A DNA stretch of 64,000 nucleotides, taken from NCBI RefSeq assembly GCF_019802085.1, contig NZ_JAHVHV010000003.1, positions 186,001-250,000 on the forward strand, read 5' to 3'. The translations under genes were made by a program, and so were the position numbers. The stretch is from Ferrimonas balearica (lineage in GTDB: Bacteria > Pseudomonadota > Gammaproteobacteria > Enterobacterales > Shewanellaceae). Shown here in pieces: positions 17,204-27,364 of the stretch. How positions within the stretch are numbered: position 1 is the first letter of the stretch; the number at the start of each line of letters is the position of its first letter. The notes below the pieces were generated by a model. It worked only from the letters and a program-made list of their open reading frames with translations, had not been told where the DNA came from and did not search any database.

Positions 17204-18121
17204 TTACTGCGTGCCAAACAGGAAGCGCAGTGGCTGATCCAGCCGCTCGGCCCAGTCGGACTCGGTATGGGCGGCGCCGGGAAAGAAGCGACTGGTCCAC
17301 AAACCCTTGGGGTAATTGGCAAACAGCGGGTCGACCTGGGCCTGCAGCGGCGGGTAGAGCGCATCCAGGGTCTGGTCGCCGTAATCAAAATAAAGCTTTT
17401 GACCGGTCAGCAAAGGCAGCCGCTGGGCGATGTAGGCCCTTAAAGCGGCCGGCGCCGGGTTGTCCGCGGTCATGATCCCGGGCCAATGGGTCGACAGCGC
17501 GGCGGCACCGGCAAAGGCCTCGGGGTGGCGGAGCAGACCATACCAGGAGATCAGCCCGCCCATGCTGGAGCCCATCAGGTAGCGATTTTCCGCACCGGGC
17601 TTGGCGGGAAAGTGCCCCTCGATATGGGGCGCCAGCTCCTCCAGCAGGAAGCGCAGGTAGGCGTCGGAGTGGAGGGGACCGCCGAACAGCGGTTGACCCG
17701 GGTGCCGCTCCAGGGCAAGAAACTGTCGCTGGGTCGGCTCCGGTAGGGTTTCAAAGGGCGCCTGGGGGAAGTACTCGTTGTGGCGCTGCGCTCCGGCGTT
17801 CCAGATCCCCACCACCATAAAAGGGCGCACCTGACCCTCGGCCATCAGCGCCGAGGCCACCTCGTCCACCCGCCACTCCTGGCCGTTCCAGGTGGTCTCG
17901 GCGTCGAACAGCATCTGGCCGTCGTGCATATAGAGCACCTCGAAGCGCTGACCGGGGGGGAAGCCCGACGGCGTCCACACCTCGATATGGCGAGGGGGTA
18001 CCTGCTCGGAGGGAAAATCCGTCAGGCGGACCAGGGTGCCGGCACTGACCTGGGGCAAGGGTTGGGTTTGCGCCAGCGCCAGTCCGGGCAGCGCCAGCAG
18101 AAGCAGAATCAGTCGGAACAT
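17204..18121 (-). CDS. Secreted alpha/beta-hydrolase, putative esterase
   Basis: 305 residues with a clear signal peptide (MFRLILLLLALPGLALA-QTQ). The body is of the putative esterase family related to esterase D and IroE/Fes-type enzymes: MHDGQMLFD, the nucleophile elbow GSSMGG, and a late His in AAHTESDW, with an Asp in YFDYGDQTLDALY as candidate acid. Periplasmic location is inferred from the signal peptide. The substrate is not evident; siderophore esters or other carboxylic esters are possible, but no siderophore gene is nearby. Its 3' end shares a terminator with the C45 gene. Confidence 0.82.
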   Translation of the reverse strand: MFRLILLLLALPGLALAQTQPLPQVSAGTLVRLTDFPSEQVPPRHIEVWTPSGFPPGQRFEVLYMHDGQMLFDAETTWNGQEWRVDEVASALMAEGQVRPFMVVGIWNAGAQRHNEYFPQAPFETLPEPTQRQFLALERHPGQPLFGGPLHSDAYLRFLLEELAPHIEGHFPAKPGAENRYLMGSSMGGLISWYGLLRHPEAFAGAAALSTHWPGIMTADNPAPAALRAYIAQRLPLLTGQKLYFDYGDQTLDALYPPLQAQVDPLFANYPKGLWTSRFFPGAAHTESDWAERLDQPLRFLFGTQ

Positions 18122-18195
18122 GGGGCCTCCCTGTCTCAGCCCTCAGGCTAACAGGGGAGGATGGCCCCGGGGGATGAATACGTATGCGTCCGGAC

Positions 18196-18648
18196 TCAGT
18201 GGGGGGTGTCCAGCGCCTCGAGTCGGGCCATCAGGGCCGGCAGGTGCGCCTGCAGCCGGTTGATGGTGAGGGCGTTGCTCTTCTGCATCAGCTCCGGCAT
18301 CAGGTCCAGGGACTTCTGCCCCACGGGGCTGCGGTAGAAAAAGGCCAGCTCCCGCAGCTCGGCCACGGTGAAGGCTTCGGCGTAGAGGGCAATCAGCTCC
18401 GGCTCCATGGCATCGTAGCTCAGGTGCTCCGCCATAAAGTCCCGCATCACCTGGGCGTGCGCCACCATCTCCGGGTTCTGGGCCAGCATGTTGGCCTGGA
18501 TCTGGTCCAGCACCGTCACCAGCATCTGCTCGGTGCGGGAAGCCGCCAGCAGGTCCCGGGCGGCGTCCACCGCGTCGTCGTCCATCGCCCAGGCCGGCTG
18601 GGCCAGCATCAGCGCCAAGAGCGCAGCGTTCAATAACCGCATCATCAT
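18196..18648 (-). CDS. DUF2059 secreted protein
   Basis: 150 residues: signal peptide (MRLLNAALLALMLAQPAWA) then an all-helical DUF2059 domain whose hallmark is the segment LAFFYRSPVGQKSLDLMPEL. Function unknown for the family. Three consecutive ATG codons occur; 18648 is taken because GGAG lies eight bases upstream, and a GTG three codons earlier is also possible. It lies 74 bases upstream of the esterase gene on the same strand, so the two may be co-transcribed. Confidence 0.82.
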   Translation of the reverse strand: MMMRLLNAALLALMLAQPAWAMDDDAVDAARDLLAASRTEQMLVTVLDQIQANMLAQNPEMVAHAQVMRDFMAEHLSYDAMEPELIALYAEAFTVAELRELAFFYRSPVGQKSLDLMPELMQKSNALTINRLQAHLPALMARLEALDTPH

Positions 18649-18794
18649 TTTCTCCACTCCTTGGGTAAAACATCATTAGAACAAGGCGTTGCCCTTTGGG
18701 CCAGCGTCCGAACGCCCAGCGCGCTGTAAGCGATCCGCCCGGAAAAGGTCCGCGCCATGAACTAGGCTGAAGGGGCTAACAAGGAGAGTTTCTC

Positions 18795-19295
18795 GTGAAA
18801 AAACAACATGGATTCAGCCTGGTCGGCCTGCTGCTGGTGCTGGCCATCCTCGGCCTGGCCTGGCACTACGGCGCCCCCCTCTGGCAAGGCACCCCCGGTG
18901 GGGGCAGCCAGCCCGCCAAGCTGCGCCAACTCAAGCTGGCCCTGGACCCCCAACTGCTGGCCCTGACCACCCAGGCCAAGCTGGAGCTGGGGCTGGCCCC
19001 GGCACAAGCCCAGGCGCAGCTGCACACCCGCTTTGGCCCCTGGCCCCTCGACGGGCGCTGGCCCCTGCCCCGTTCACAAGACAACCATTACCTGCTGGAG
19101 CTGATGAGCACCGGGCTCAGTGCGCAGGAGAGCCAGAAGACCGATTCCCAACGCCGCGTCCGCTACGACGCCCTGGCCAGCCTGGAGACCGCCGACTGGG
19201 TTCGCCTGGGCTACGGCGATCTGGAGCGGGGGGCCTGCTACCTGGAGTACCGGCCGGGCCAGCCCTTCCAGCTGCACACCCAGGGTTGCCCCTAG
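18795..19295 (+). CDS. Prepilin-like protein lacking Glu5
   Basis: 166 residues beginning [20 protein letters not shown], which has the short basic leader, the Gly-Phe cleavage site and the hydrophobic helix of type IV pilins and pseudopilins. The usual Glu at mature position 5 is Gly here (FSLVG instead of FTLIE). The rest is a soluble domain with two cysteines near the C-terminus (GACYLEY and QGCP) that could form the terminal disulfide of pilins. GTG start at 18795 with AGGAGAG upstream. No other pilus gene is adjacent. Stop codons overlap those of the convergent aer gene. Confidence 0.65.
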   Translation: MKKQHGFSLVGLLLVLAILGLAWHYGAPLWQGTPGGGSQPAKLRQLKLALDPQLLALTTQAKLELGLAPAQAQAQLHTRFGPWPLDGRWPLPRSQDNHYLLELMSTGLSAQESQKTDSQRRVRYDALASLETADWVRLGYGDLERGACYLEYRPGQPFQLHTQGCP

Positions 19296-20866
19296 GCCTC
19301 GCGCATCACGCTTTTGTGCCAGAACTGCTGGGCCAGCTGAGCCTGCTTGCTGGCCAGGCGGGACATCTCGTGGCCCCCCTGGGCGGCGTCCGCCGCCTGC
19401 TGCAAGCTGCACTGGGCCAGATCGCTGATGGTCTGGATCGCCTCGCTGATGTCCCGGGTCACCACCCGCTGCTGGCTCATGGCGGTGGCGATCTCGCCGC
19501 TCATCAGGCTGATCTCCGACACGTCCTGGCGCAGCTTGTCGAACGCCTGGTCCGCCTCGTGGGTCATGGCCACGGTGTCCTGGGCCGCCTGTTGGCCCTG
19601 GCGCATCGCTTCGCTGGCGGCGTGGCTGGAGCCCTGGAACTGGGCAACGATCGCCTCGATCTGGGCAGTGGAGTCCGCGGTTCGCTTGGACAGGTTGCGC
19701 ACCTCGTCCGCCACCACGGCAAAGCCGCGGCCGGACTCGCCGGCCCGGGCCGCCTCGATGGCGGCGTTCAGAGCCAACAGATTGGTTTGCTCGGCGATGT
19801 CGCGAATGACATCCAGCACCTGGGCGATGGCCTGGCTGTCCCGCTCGATGGTGGCCACCTCATCGGCGATGCGGGCCACCTCGCCGCTGAGCCCCTCGAT
19901 GGAGCCGGTCACCCGCTCCAGCACCTGACGCCCCTCGTTGGCCACCTCCTGACTGTGAGTCAGGGCCTGGGCCACCCGTTCGGCGTTGTCCGCCACCTCG
20001 TTGAAGCTGGCACTCATCTCCTCCACCGCCGCCGCGGCCGCAGTGGTCTGCTCGTTCTGCCGGGTGGCCCGCTCCTGGGTCTGCAGTACGGTGTCATTGA
20101 GCCGGCGCCCCTTCTCGCACAGGGCACTGGCGCTGTCCGCCATCCGGCCCACCACCCCACCGGTTTCGGTGGAGAGGAAGTGCATCGCCAGGTCGATCTG
20201 CCCCAGCTCGTCGTTGCGTCCGGTGAACACCCCCTGGGCCAACGGGTCCTCGATGATCCCCCTGGCCCGCTCCGCCAGCTTCATCAGCGGTGCCAGCAGG
20301 GCGCCCATCACTACCAAGCTCACCACCGCGCCGAGGGCGGTGCCCAGCAGCGGCTGCCAGCTGGCCAGGGCCCCGGTCAGCAGCGCCAGTGCGGCAACCG
20401 CCAGCAGCAGCCGGCCGCGAAAGCCCACTTTCGCCGGTTTCAGACAGCGGGGGGTTTGGCCGGCGTTGACCGCCTGATAGAGGGCGTCGGCGTGCTCGAT
20501 CTGGGCCTCGGTGGGACGACGGCGTACCGACTGGTACTCGTGGATCTCCCCCTCCTCCAGCACCGGTGAGACATAGGCGTTGACCCAGTAGTGATCGCCG
20601 CTGCGGGTGCGGTTCTTCACCAGGCCAAACCAGGACTGTCCCGACTGGATCCGCCGCCACAGGCTCTCGAAAGCCAATGGGGGCATGTCGGGATGGCGAA
20701 TGAGGTTGTGGGGTTCCCCCCGCAGCTCCTTGGCGCTGAACTCGCAGATCTCGGCGAAGTCGCCGTTGGCGTACTTGATGTTGCCCTTGAGATCCGTGGT
20801 GGAAAGCAGGATGGCATCGCCAGGGTAGCGTTTTTCCTGTCCGGTGATAGGTTGGTTATTGCGCAC
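19292..20866 (-). CDS. aer: PAS-domain methyl-accepting energy taxis receptor
   Basis: Aer-type chemoreceptor, 524 residues. An N-terminal PAS domain (about 10-120; [16 protein letters not shown] and the [17 protein letters not shown] core) would bind FAD and sense redox state. A hydrophobic hairpin near 155-195 anchors it, and the C-terminal signalling domain contains the highly conserved hairpin around [19 protein letters not shown]. The GTG at 20866 is chosen because Pseudomonas Aer proteins begin MRNNQPVT and this codon starts VRNNQPIT; an ATG 13 codons upstream (20905) would add unrelated basic residues. Ubiquitous partners (CheA/W) are not in the window. Confidence 0.85.
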   Translation of the reverse strand: MRNNQPITGQEKRYPGDAILLSTTDLKGNIKYANGDFAEICEFSAKELRGEPHNLIRHPDMPPLAFESLWRRIQSGQSWFGLVKNRTRSGDHYWVNAYVSPVLEEGEIHEYQSVRRRPTEAQIEHADALYQAVNAGQTPRCLKPAKVGFRGRLLLAVAALALLTGALASWQPLLGTALGAVVSLVVMGALLAPLMKLAERARGIIEDPLAQGVFTGRNDELGQIDLAMHFLSTETGGVVGRMADSASALCEKGRRLNDTVLQTQERATRQNEQTTAAAAAVEEMSASFNEVADNAERVAQALTHSQEVANEGRQVLERVTGSIEGLSGEVARIADEVATIERDSQAIAQVLDVIRDIAEQTNLLALNAAIEAARAGESGRGFAVVADEVRNLSKRTADSTAQIEAIVAQFQGSSHAASEAMRQGQQAAQDTVAMTHEADQAFDKLRQDVSEISLMSGEIATAMSQQRVVTRDISEAIQTISDLAQCSLQQAADAAQGGHEMSRLASKQAQLAQQFWHKSVMREA

Positions 20867-20993
20867 GCCCAGTCTCGTCCTTCGCTGTGAGTGTTGGGGA
20901 GACATGGTGCCAAAAAGCCGTTGGCCGGGACCTTGGCCTGGATCACGTAAGCGACGGAATTTTTAGAAAATATTGATTTACCGAGGGGGCGCA

Positions 20994-21881
20994 ATGAAGG
21001 GAATGGGGTTCGCCGCGATTCTGCTGCTGACCGGCTGCCAGGCCGGCCCGCCCCCCTGCCCGATGGCCCCGCAACACTGGCCCGACAGCCTGAGCGCGGA
21101 CGTGGAGGCCCTCACCGAGCCGAGGATGGCGGGCCGGCGCACCGGAACAGAAGGCGCCCGACTGGCCGCGGACTACCTGGCCGCCCGTCTGAATGAGCTG
21201 GGCCTGTCCCCCTGGCAGGGGCAGTCGCGCCAGGATTTCCAGTACGGTCCCCCCTGGGCGGTCAAAACCGGACAGAACCTGGTGGCCTGGGTGCCGGGGC
21301 CGCCCCCCTACCGCCTGGTGGTGGCCCACTACGACCACCTGGGCCGGGTGAAAGGCCAGGTCCATCCCGGGGCCGACGACAACGCCAGCGGGGTGGCGGT
21401 GCTGCTGGCCCTGGCGGAACGGGCCCAGGCTGCGCCGACGGCCCAGGGGGTGATCTTCGCCGCCCTGGACGCGGAGGAGAACGGGGTGCACGGCAGCCAG
21501 GCGCTGCAGCGGGCCCTGGCGGATCAGCCGCTGGAGTGGGTGCTCAACCTGGACATGGTGGGCCGGCCCCCCCGGGACGGTCGGGCCCAGCTGTGGTGGC
21601 GGCCCGGTTGGGCCGACGGCAAGGACGCCCTGGCGGCGATGGCTCCCCACCTGTGCGTGGAGCAGGGCCGCCGCAGGATGAAGGGCCACGATGGCTGGCA
21701 CTACGACAGCACCAAGGCATCAGACCACTACCCCTTCCACCAGGCCGGTCAAAACTGGCTCTACCTGGGCGTGCCCGCCCACCGGGACTACCACAGCCCC
21801 CGGGACCAGGCCGAGCGGCTGGACTACCCCTTTATGGCGGCGGTCACCGAGGGGGCCTGGGCCCTGCTCAGGGCCCACTAG
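20994..21881 (+). CDS. M28-family metallopeptidase lipoprotein
   Basis: Aminopeptidase-like protein of 295 residues with a lipoprotein signal (MKGMGFAAILLLTGC, lipobox cysteine 15). Zinc-site motifs of M28 are present: VVAHYDHLG (His, Asp), HPGADDNASG (Asp), ALDAEENG (catalytic and binding Glu), LNLDMVG (Asp) and SDHYPF (His). It should act in the periplasm or at the outer membrane on peptides. ATG 20994 is preceded by GAGGGGG at six bases. Its 3' end overlaps the convergent lipoprotein gene by 14 bases. Divergent from aer. Confidence 0.87.
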   Translation: MKGMGFAAILLLTGCQAGPPPCPMAPQHWPDSLSADVEALTEPRMAGRRTGTEGARLAADYLAARLNELGLSPWQGQSRQDFQYGPPWAVKTGQNLVAWVPGPPPYRLVVAHYDHLGRVKGQVHPGADDNASGVAVLLALAERAQAAPTAQGVIFAALDAEENGVHGSQALQRALADQPLEWVLNLDMVGRPPRDGRAQLWWRPGWADGKDALAAMAPHLCVEQGRRRMKGHDGWHYDSTKASDHYPFHQAGQNWLYLGVPAHRDYHSPRDQAERLDYPFMAAVTEGAWALLRAH

Positions 21882-22251
21882 AGGCGCTGGCCCGCCCCGC
21901 CTCCTCCAGCAGCCGGGCCATCAGCCGCTCCCGGGCGGGATCCCCCGCCGCCGGGGCGGTGCCCTGGTTGTCCACCCGGAACGCGAAACGGTTCTCCCCC
22001 TGGGGGATCGCCTGTACGGTGATCCTGTCGTGATCCAGCAACCACCAGACGTTGAAGTGAAACCCCAGTCGGCCGTCGTCCAGGGGAATGGGATCCTTGT
22101 CGGGAAACTCCGCGGCGATGGCCCGCAGCAGCACCGCCTCGGCCTCTTTCGGGGTGAGGGAAAAGGTGCCGTCGGGGGCCAGCAGGCTGCTGCTGGTGCC
22201 ACTGCAGCCGGCCAACAGCAACACCAGGCTCAACAGCAAAACGCGTCCCAT
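21868..22251 (-). CDS. Small lipoprotein of unknown function
   Basis: 127 residues with a lipoprotein signal peptide (MGRVLLLSLVLLLAGC). The mature part contains PKEAEAVLLRAIAAEFPDK and LGFHFNVWWLLDHDRITVQA; I do not recognise a family. ATG 22251 is preceded by GGAG; an upstream in-frame start would place the lipobox too deep. Lies 98 bases downstream of metF on the same strand but after the metF terminator, and overlaps the M28 gene tail to tail. Confidence 0.7.
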   Translation of the reverse strand: MGRVLLLSLVLLLAGCSGTSSSLLAPDGTFSLTPKEAEAVLLRAIAAEFPDKDPIPLDDGRLGFHFNVWWLLDHDRITVQAIPQGENRFAFRVDNQGTAPAAGDPARERLMARLLEEAGRASASSGP

Positions 22252-22295
22252 GGGGGGCTCCGGAAGGGTGAGGTTTTGTCCCAGTATAGGGGGCA

Positions 22296-22321
22296 CAAAA
22301 AACGGGGGCCGCGGCCCCCGT
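22296..22321 (-). terminator. Rho-independent terminator of the metBLF genes
   Basis: GC-rich nine-base-pair arms (22302-22310 with 22313-22321) followed on the minus strand by six T. Lies 28 bases past the metF stop. Confidence 0.88.
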
Positions 22322-22349
22322 GATTGTGTTTCGACCTGCCCTTGCGGCC

Positions 22350-23258
<909 letters not shown>

Positions 23259-23272
23259 TCAAAGCTTGATCA

Positions 23273-25630
23273 TTAATGCAGTAAACGGCGGCAGATTGCC
23301 ACCAGATCCGATTGCACCGCGGCGGCGGTCACCGCCCGTCCGGCGCCGGGGCCCTGGATCACCAGGCCCTCCGGGTAGTATTCGCTGCGCAGCAGGAACT
23401 GGTTGTCCCCCGCCGGCAGGCTGGCAAAGGGGTGTGCCGGGGTGACTGCCTCCAGCCCCACCTTGGCCAGCAGGGTGCCCCCCTCCAGGGAGAGCGCCGC
23501 GGTGTAGCGCAGCACCTTGCCCTCGGCATCGGCGGCGGCCACCGCTTCGGCCAGGGGCCGGTCCAGCTCGTCGATGCGTGCCAGGAACTGGTCCAGGGGC
23601 AGAGGCCGCAGCGCCTCGGGCACCAAGGACTCCAGCGCCACCTGCTCCAGCTCCAGCTCCACCCCCAGCTCCCGGGCCAGGATCAGCAGCTTGCGCTGCA
23701 TGTCGACGCCAGAGAGATCGTCCCGCGGGTCCGGCTCTGTCAGCCCCTCCGCCTTGGCGGCCAGCACCAGCTCGGAGAAGGGGCGCTGCCCGTCGTAGTG
23801 ATGGAACAGCCAGCTCAGGGTGCCGGAGAACACGCCGTCGATCCGCGCCAGACGATCGCCGCTGCGACGCAGGTCGTCGATGGCGTAGAAGATGGGCAGC
23901 CCGGCCCCCACGGTGGCGTTGTAGCGCCAGTAGAGGTGGCGCTCCGCCAGGTGCTGTTTGAGCTGGCGGTAGAACGCCAGGGGACCGCTGCCGGCCTGCT
24001 TATTGGCGCTGACCAGGTGGATCCCCTGCTCCAGCAGCTTGGGGTAGGCCAGGCCCAGGCGGGCGCTGGCAGTGATGTCCAGCAGCACCAGCTCGTCGAA
24101 GGGCAGGGTGCCCAGCTCCGTCACCAGATCCTCCAGCTGGTAATCCACCGCCTCGGACTCGAACCGGCTTTGCCACTGGCCCGGCAGGATCCCCTCGGCG
24201 TCCACCAGGGCCTGGTCCTGGCCCATGATCGCCACCAGGGTGAGCTGGGCCTCCAGCTCCTGGCTGATGCGCGCCTGGTAGCCGGCAAACTGATCCAGCC
24301 AGGCGCTGCCGATGTTGCCCTTGCCCGCCACCACCAGGCCGATGCGCTTGCGCGCCCCGGCACAGCGGCGGTGCACCCGGGCGGTGAGATCCGCCACTTG
24401 CTCGGCGGGCACCAGGGTCACCAGGGCCAGGGCATCCGCCTTGAGCGGCCAGGCCTGGCGACCCAGCAGTCGGGCGAAGGCGCCGCGCAGCCGGGGCGCA
24501 CCCTGGCTGACCAGACCCACCAGCCCCTGGCTGAGGTCCCGACGGATGGCGCCGCCGATCCGGTCCTGCAGTTGGGCCTGCACCGCGTCGGCCTGCTCCT
24601 CCAGCACCGCCACGGCGCCGCGCTCCGGGTAGCTGACCAGGGGCGACAGCCCCCCGGCCTCCAGCTCGGCAAAGGCCGCCGCCAGGGTGTCAGACGCCCC
24701 CTGGCAGTGCAGCAGTGCCACCCGGGTCAGGCTGGTCACCACCGGCTCCGCCTCGGCGTCGCCGGCCAGGATCCGGGTGTAGGGCCGCTCCGGGGTGTAG
24801 CTGGAGCGGATGTTGAGATTGCCGGGCTGACGCTTGAGGGGCTGCAGGGTGCGGGGGTGGAGCACCGGGGAGCCCAGCCGGGCCAGGCGGTCCGCCTCCT
24901 CCAGGGTCAGGGCGGTTTGCAGCCGAGCGTCGTCCAGCAGATTGGGGTCGGCGTTGAACACCCCCTCGACGTCGGTCCAGATGGTGATGCCCGCCACCCC
25001 GGCCAGGGTGCCGATCAGGGTGGCGCTGTAATCGGAGCCGTTCCGCCCCAGCAGCACGGTCTCCCCCTGCTCGTCGGCAGCGATGTAGCCGGTGATCACC
25101 ACGCGGGTGTGAGGCTGGGCGGCGAGCTGGCCGGAAAGGGCCTGGCGGCTTTGCGCCTCCCGCGGCTGGGGGGTGATCCCCGGGGCGACGGTGAGGAATT
25201 CACGGGCGTCCAGGCTGGCGGCGGCCACCCCCAGCTGACGCAGTGCGGCGGCCAGCAGGCGGGCGGACCAGCCCTCCCCCAGGGCCTGAATGCGGTTGCG
25301 GTGGCTGGCGGGCTGGGCCAGCCACTGGCTCAGGCGGCCGAAATCGGCGGCCAGCTGGGCCTGCTGGGACTGGGCCTCGTCGCCCACCAGCAGTTGGGCA
25401 ATCAGGCCCCGCTGGTAGTCCTGCAGCTGGGCCAAAGGCGCGCTGAGGTCCGCGCCACGGGTGGCGCGCTCAATCAGATCGATCAGGGCGTTGGTGGTCT
25501 TGCCGGCGGCGGAGACCACCACCAGATCATCGGCCTGGCCCTGGGTCAGCAGGATGTGCACCACCCGGCGGTAGCAATCGGCGTCCGCCAGGGAGGAGCC
25601 GCCAAATTTGTGCAGATGACTGCGGGACAT
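23273..25630 (-). CDS. metL: Bifunctional aspartokinase II / homoserine dehydrogenase II
   Basis: Catalyses the first and third steps of the aspartate pathway to methionine. 785 residues: the kinase domain starts with HKFGGSSLADADCYRRV (about 7-23), a central regulatory region follows, and the homoserine dehydrogenase half begins near residue 440 with a Rossmann motif VVAGKGNIGSAWL and contains the conserved SANKQAGSG lysine region and the EPDPRDDLSG motif. Organisation and position between metB and metF identify metL rather than thrA. ATG 25630, 21 bases after metB. Expected to be controlled by the Met boxes upstream of metB. Confidence 0.95.
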   Translation of the reverse strand: MSRSHLHKFGGSSLADADCYRRVVHILLTQGQADDLVVVSAAGKTTNALIDLIERATRGADLSAPLAQLQDYQRGLIAQLLVGDEAQSQQAQLAADFGRLSQWLAQPASHRNRIQALGEGWSARLLAAALRQLGVAAASLDAREFLTVAPGITPQPREAQSRQALSGQLAAQPHTRVVITGYIAADEQGETVLLGRNGSDYSATLIGTLAGVAGITIWTDVEGVFNADPNLLDDARLQTALTLEEADRLARLGSPVLHPRTLQPLKRQPGNLNIRSSYTPERPYTRILAGDAEAEPVVTSLTRVALLHCQGASDTLAAAFAELEAGGLSPLVSYPERGAVAVLEEQADAVQAQLQDRIGGAIRRDLSQGLVGLVSQGAPRLRGAFARLLGRQAWPLKADALALVTLVPAEQVADLTARVHRRCAGARKRIGLVVAGKGNIGSAWLDQFAGYQARISQELEAQLTLVAIMGQDQALVDAEGILPGQWQSRFESEAVDYQLEDLVTELGTLPFDELVLLDITASARLGLAYPKLLEQGIHLVSANKQAGSGPLAFYRQLKQHLAERHLYWRYNATVGAGLPIFYAIDDLRRSGDRLARIDGVFSGTLSWLFHHYDGQRPFSELVLAAKAEGLTEPDPRDDLSGVDMQRKLLILARELGVELELEQVALESLVPEALRPLPLDQFLARIDELDRPLAEAVAAADAEGKVLRYTAALSLEGGTLLAKVGLEAVTPAHPFASLPAGDNQFLLRSEYYPEGLVIQGPGAGRAVTAAAVQSDLVAICRRLLH

Positions 25631-25651
25631 CGGCTTCGACTCCTTGTTCGC

Positions 25652-26797
25652 TCAGCCCAGGGCCTGGCTCAGATCGGCCACCAGATCCCGCGGATCTTCG
25701 ATGCCGACGGAGAGGCGGATCAGGGTGTCGGAGATCCCGGCCACCCGGCGGGCCTCCGGGTCCATGGCGGCGTGAGTCATGGTGGCCGGGTGGGCCACCA
25801 GGCTCTCCACCCCGCCCAGGCTCTCCGCCAGGGAGAACAGCTCGAGCCGGGAGAGGAAGGCGCGCACTTCGGTCTCGCCCCCCTTGAGTTCGAAACTCAG
25901 CATGGCGCCGAAACCCGCCTGCTGACGCTTGGCCAGCTCGTGCTGCGGATGGCTGACCAGGCCCGGGTAGTGGACCTGGGCCACCGCCGGGTGATCCGCC
26001 AGCAGGGCCACCACCGCCTCGGCGTTGGCCTGGTGCTGCTGGATCCGCAGCGGCAGGGTGCGCAGCCCCCGCAGGGTCAGCCAGGCGTCGAAAGGAGCGC
26101 CGGTGATCCCCAGGCAGTTGCCCCACCAGGCCAGCTGCTCCGCCAGTTCGGGCTCCTTGGCCACCACCACGCCGGCCACCACGTCGGAGTGGCCATTGAT
26201 GTACTTGGTGGTGGAGTGGATCACGATGTCGGCGCCCAGGCTCAGCGGCTGCTGCAGTACCGGCGACAGGAAGGTGTTGTCCGCCACCACCAGGGCGCCT
26301 ACCGCCTTGGCCTTGGCGGCGATGCCCGCCACGTCCACCACCCGAAGCAGGGGGTTGGAGGGGGTTTCCAGCCACACCATCTTGGGCCCCTGGGCCAGCA
26401 CGGCGTCCAGGGCCGCTTCGTCGCCCTGGTCCACCACCGCCAGCTTGAAGGCTCCCTTGTTGGCCTGGGAGGTGAACAGCCGGTAGCTGCCGCCGTAGCA
26501 ATCGTGGGGCACCACCAGCAGATCCTCTGGGCCCAGCAGGGCGGTGGCCAGGGTCACCGCGGCCATGCCGGTGGCGGTCACCACGGCGCCGGCGCCGCCC
26601 TCCAGCTTGGCCAGGGTATCGGCCAGGGCGGAGCGGGTGGGGTTGCCGCTGCGGGCGTAGTCGTACTGACGGGGCTGACCGAAGTCTTCGAAGGTGTAGT
26701 TGGTGGAAAGGTAGATGGGCGGCACCACGGCCCCATGCTGGGTATCGGTGTCGATGCCCTCACGGGCGGCAATGGTGGCGAAGTGGCGCTGGCTCAT
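25652..26797 (-). CDS. metB: Cystathionine gamma-synthase
   Basis: PLP enzyme joining O-succinylhomoserine and cysteine to cystathionine. 381 residues, close to the 386 of E. coli. The PLP lysine is Lys198 in HSTTKYINGHSD, with YARSGNPTR at 47-55 and YGGSYRLF for substrate and cofactor contacts. First gene of metB-metL-metF, divergent from metJ; its predicted promoter is overlapped by the Met-box array, so repression by MetJ with S-adenosylmethionine is expected. Confidence 0.96.
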   Translation of the reverse strand: MSQRHFATIAAREGIDTDTQHGAVVPPIYLSTNYTFEDFGQPRQYDYARSGNPTRSALADTLAKLEGGAGAVVTATGMAAVTLATALLGPEDLLVVPHDCYGGSYRLFTSQANKGAFKLAVVDQGDEAALDAVLAQGPKMVWLETPSNPLLRVVDVAGIAAKAKAVGALVVADNTFLSPVLQQPLSLGADIVIHSTTKYINGHSDVVAGVVVAKEPELAEQLAWWGNCLGITGAPFDAWLTLRGLRTLPLRIQQHQANAEAVVALLADHPAVAQVHYPGLVSHPQHELAKRQQAGFGAMLSFELKGGETEVRAFLSRLELFSLAESLGGVESLVAHPATMTHAAMDPEARRVAGISDTLIRLSVGIEDPRDLVADLSQALG

Positions 26798-26845
26798 CGG
26801 TGCATCCTCCAGTCTGACGCGGATATCGGGGGGGTCGAGAGGCTT

Positions 26846-26874
26846 AAGTTAACGGCCATACGGTTAGGCGTCAA
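26846..26874 (-). promoter_or_regulatory. Predicted metB promoter
   Basis: On the minus strand TTGACG (positions 26874-26869), 17-bp spacer, TAACTT (26851-26846). The -35 and spacer lie inside the Met-box array. Confidence 0.6.
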
Positions 26875-26913
26875 GACGTTTAGCCATCTAAACGTTCATA
26901 GGTTAAGACGGCA
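26858..26913. promoter_or_regulatory. MetJ operator: seven tandem Met boxes
   Basis: Seven adjacent 8-bp units starting at 26858, 26866, 26874, 26882, 26890, 26898 and 26906, compared with the known consensus AGACGTCT. Best units are AGACGTTT, AGGCGTCA, AGCCATCT and AGACGGCA (six of eight positions or better); the others match four or five. MetJ dimers bind such arrays cooperatively. The array overlaps the metB promoter and ends six bases before the metJ -35. Confidence 0.85.
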
Positions 26914-26918
26914 ACCAT

Positions 26919-26946
26919 TTGACTCTACTGTCGGTGTGGTTAAAAT
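26919..26946 (+). promoter_or_regulatory. Predicted metJ promoter
   Basis: TTGACT (26919-26924), 16-bp spacer, TAAAAT (26941-26946), about 27 bases before ATG 26980. Confidence 0.65.
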
Positions 26947-26979
26947 TTGCAACCGTAATCACGACTTAAAGGTGCATCG

Positions 26980-27300
26980 ATGAGTGTCCAGTGGAATGGG
27001 GAATACATCAGCCCCTATGCGGAACATGGCAAGAAGAACGAACAGGTCAAAAAGATCACCGTTTCCATCCCGCTGAAAGTGCTCAAAATTCTCACTGACG
27101 AGCGCACCCGCCGCCAGGTGGGTAACCTGCGCCACGCCACCAACAGCGAGCTGCTGTGCGAAGCCTTCCTGCACGCCTACACCGGCCAGCCGCTGCCAGA
27201 GGACGAGGACCTGCGCAAGGACAAGCCCGACAGCGTGCCCTCCGAAGCCCGACGCATCATGGAATCTTTGGGCATCGATTGGGACAGCCTCGAAGATTGA
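26980..27300 (+). CDS. metJ: Methionine repressor
   Basis: Ribbon-helix-helix repressor using S-adenosylmethionine as corepressor; controls the met genes through tandem 8-bp operators. 106 residues, nearly identical to E. coli MetJ through the DNA-contacting strand (KKITVSIP, about 24-31) and [21 protein letters not shown]. The C-terminus diverges. Divergent from metB with a seven-unit operator between them, so autoregulation is likely. Confidence 0.98.
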   Translation: MSVQWNGEYISPYAEHGKKNEQVKKITVSIPLKVLKILTDERTRRQVGNLRHATNSELLCEAFLHAYTGQPLPEDEDLRKDKPDSVPSEARRIMESLGIDWDSLED

Positions 27301-27304
27301 TCAG

Positions 27305-27330
27305 AAAAAGCCTGCGACGCAGGCTTTTTT
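27305..27330 (+). terminator. Rho-independent terminator of metJ
   Basis: Stem AAAAAGCCTGC (27305-27315) with its complement at 27319-27329, three-base loop, ending in six T. Confidence 0.93.
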
Positions 27331-27364
27331 GTTGGTTCAACCGGTGAGCGAGACGAGGCGGTAA

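Noticed and set aside
23312..26983. A 1223-codon open frame on the plus strand opposite metL and metB
   Set aside because: It is antisense to two confidently identified enzymes, has His/Gln/Gly-rich composition typical of the opposite frame of GC-rich genes, and no family resemblance.
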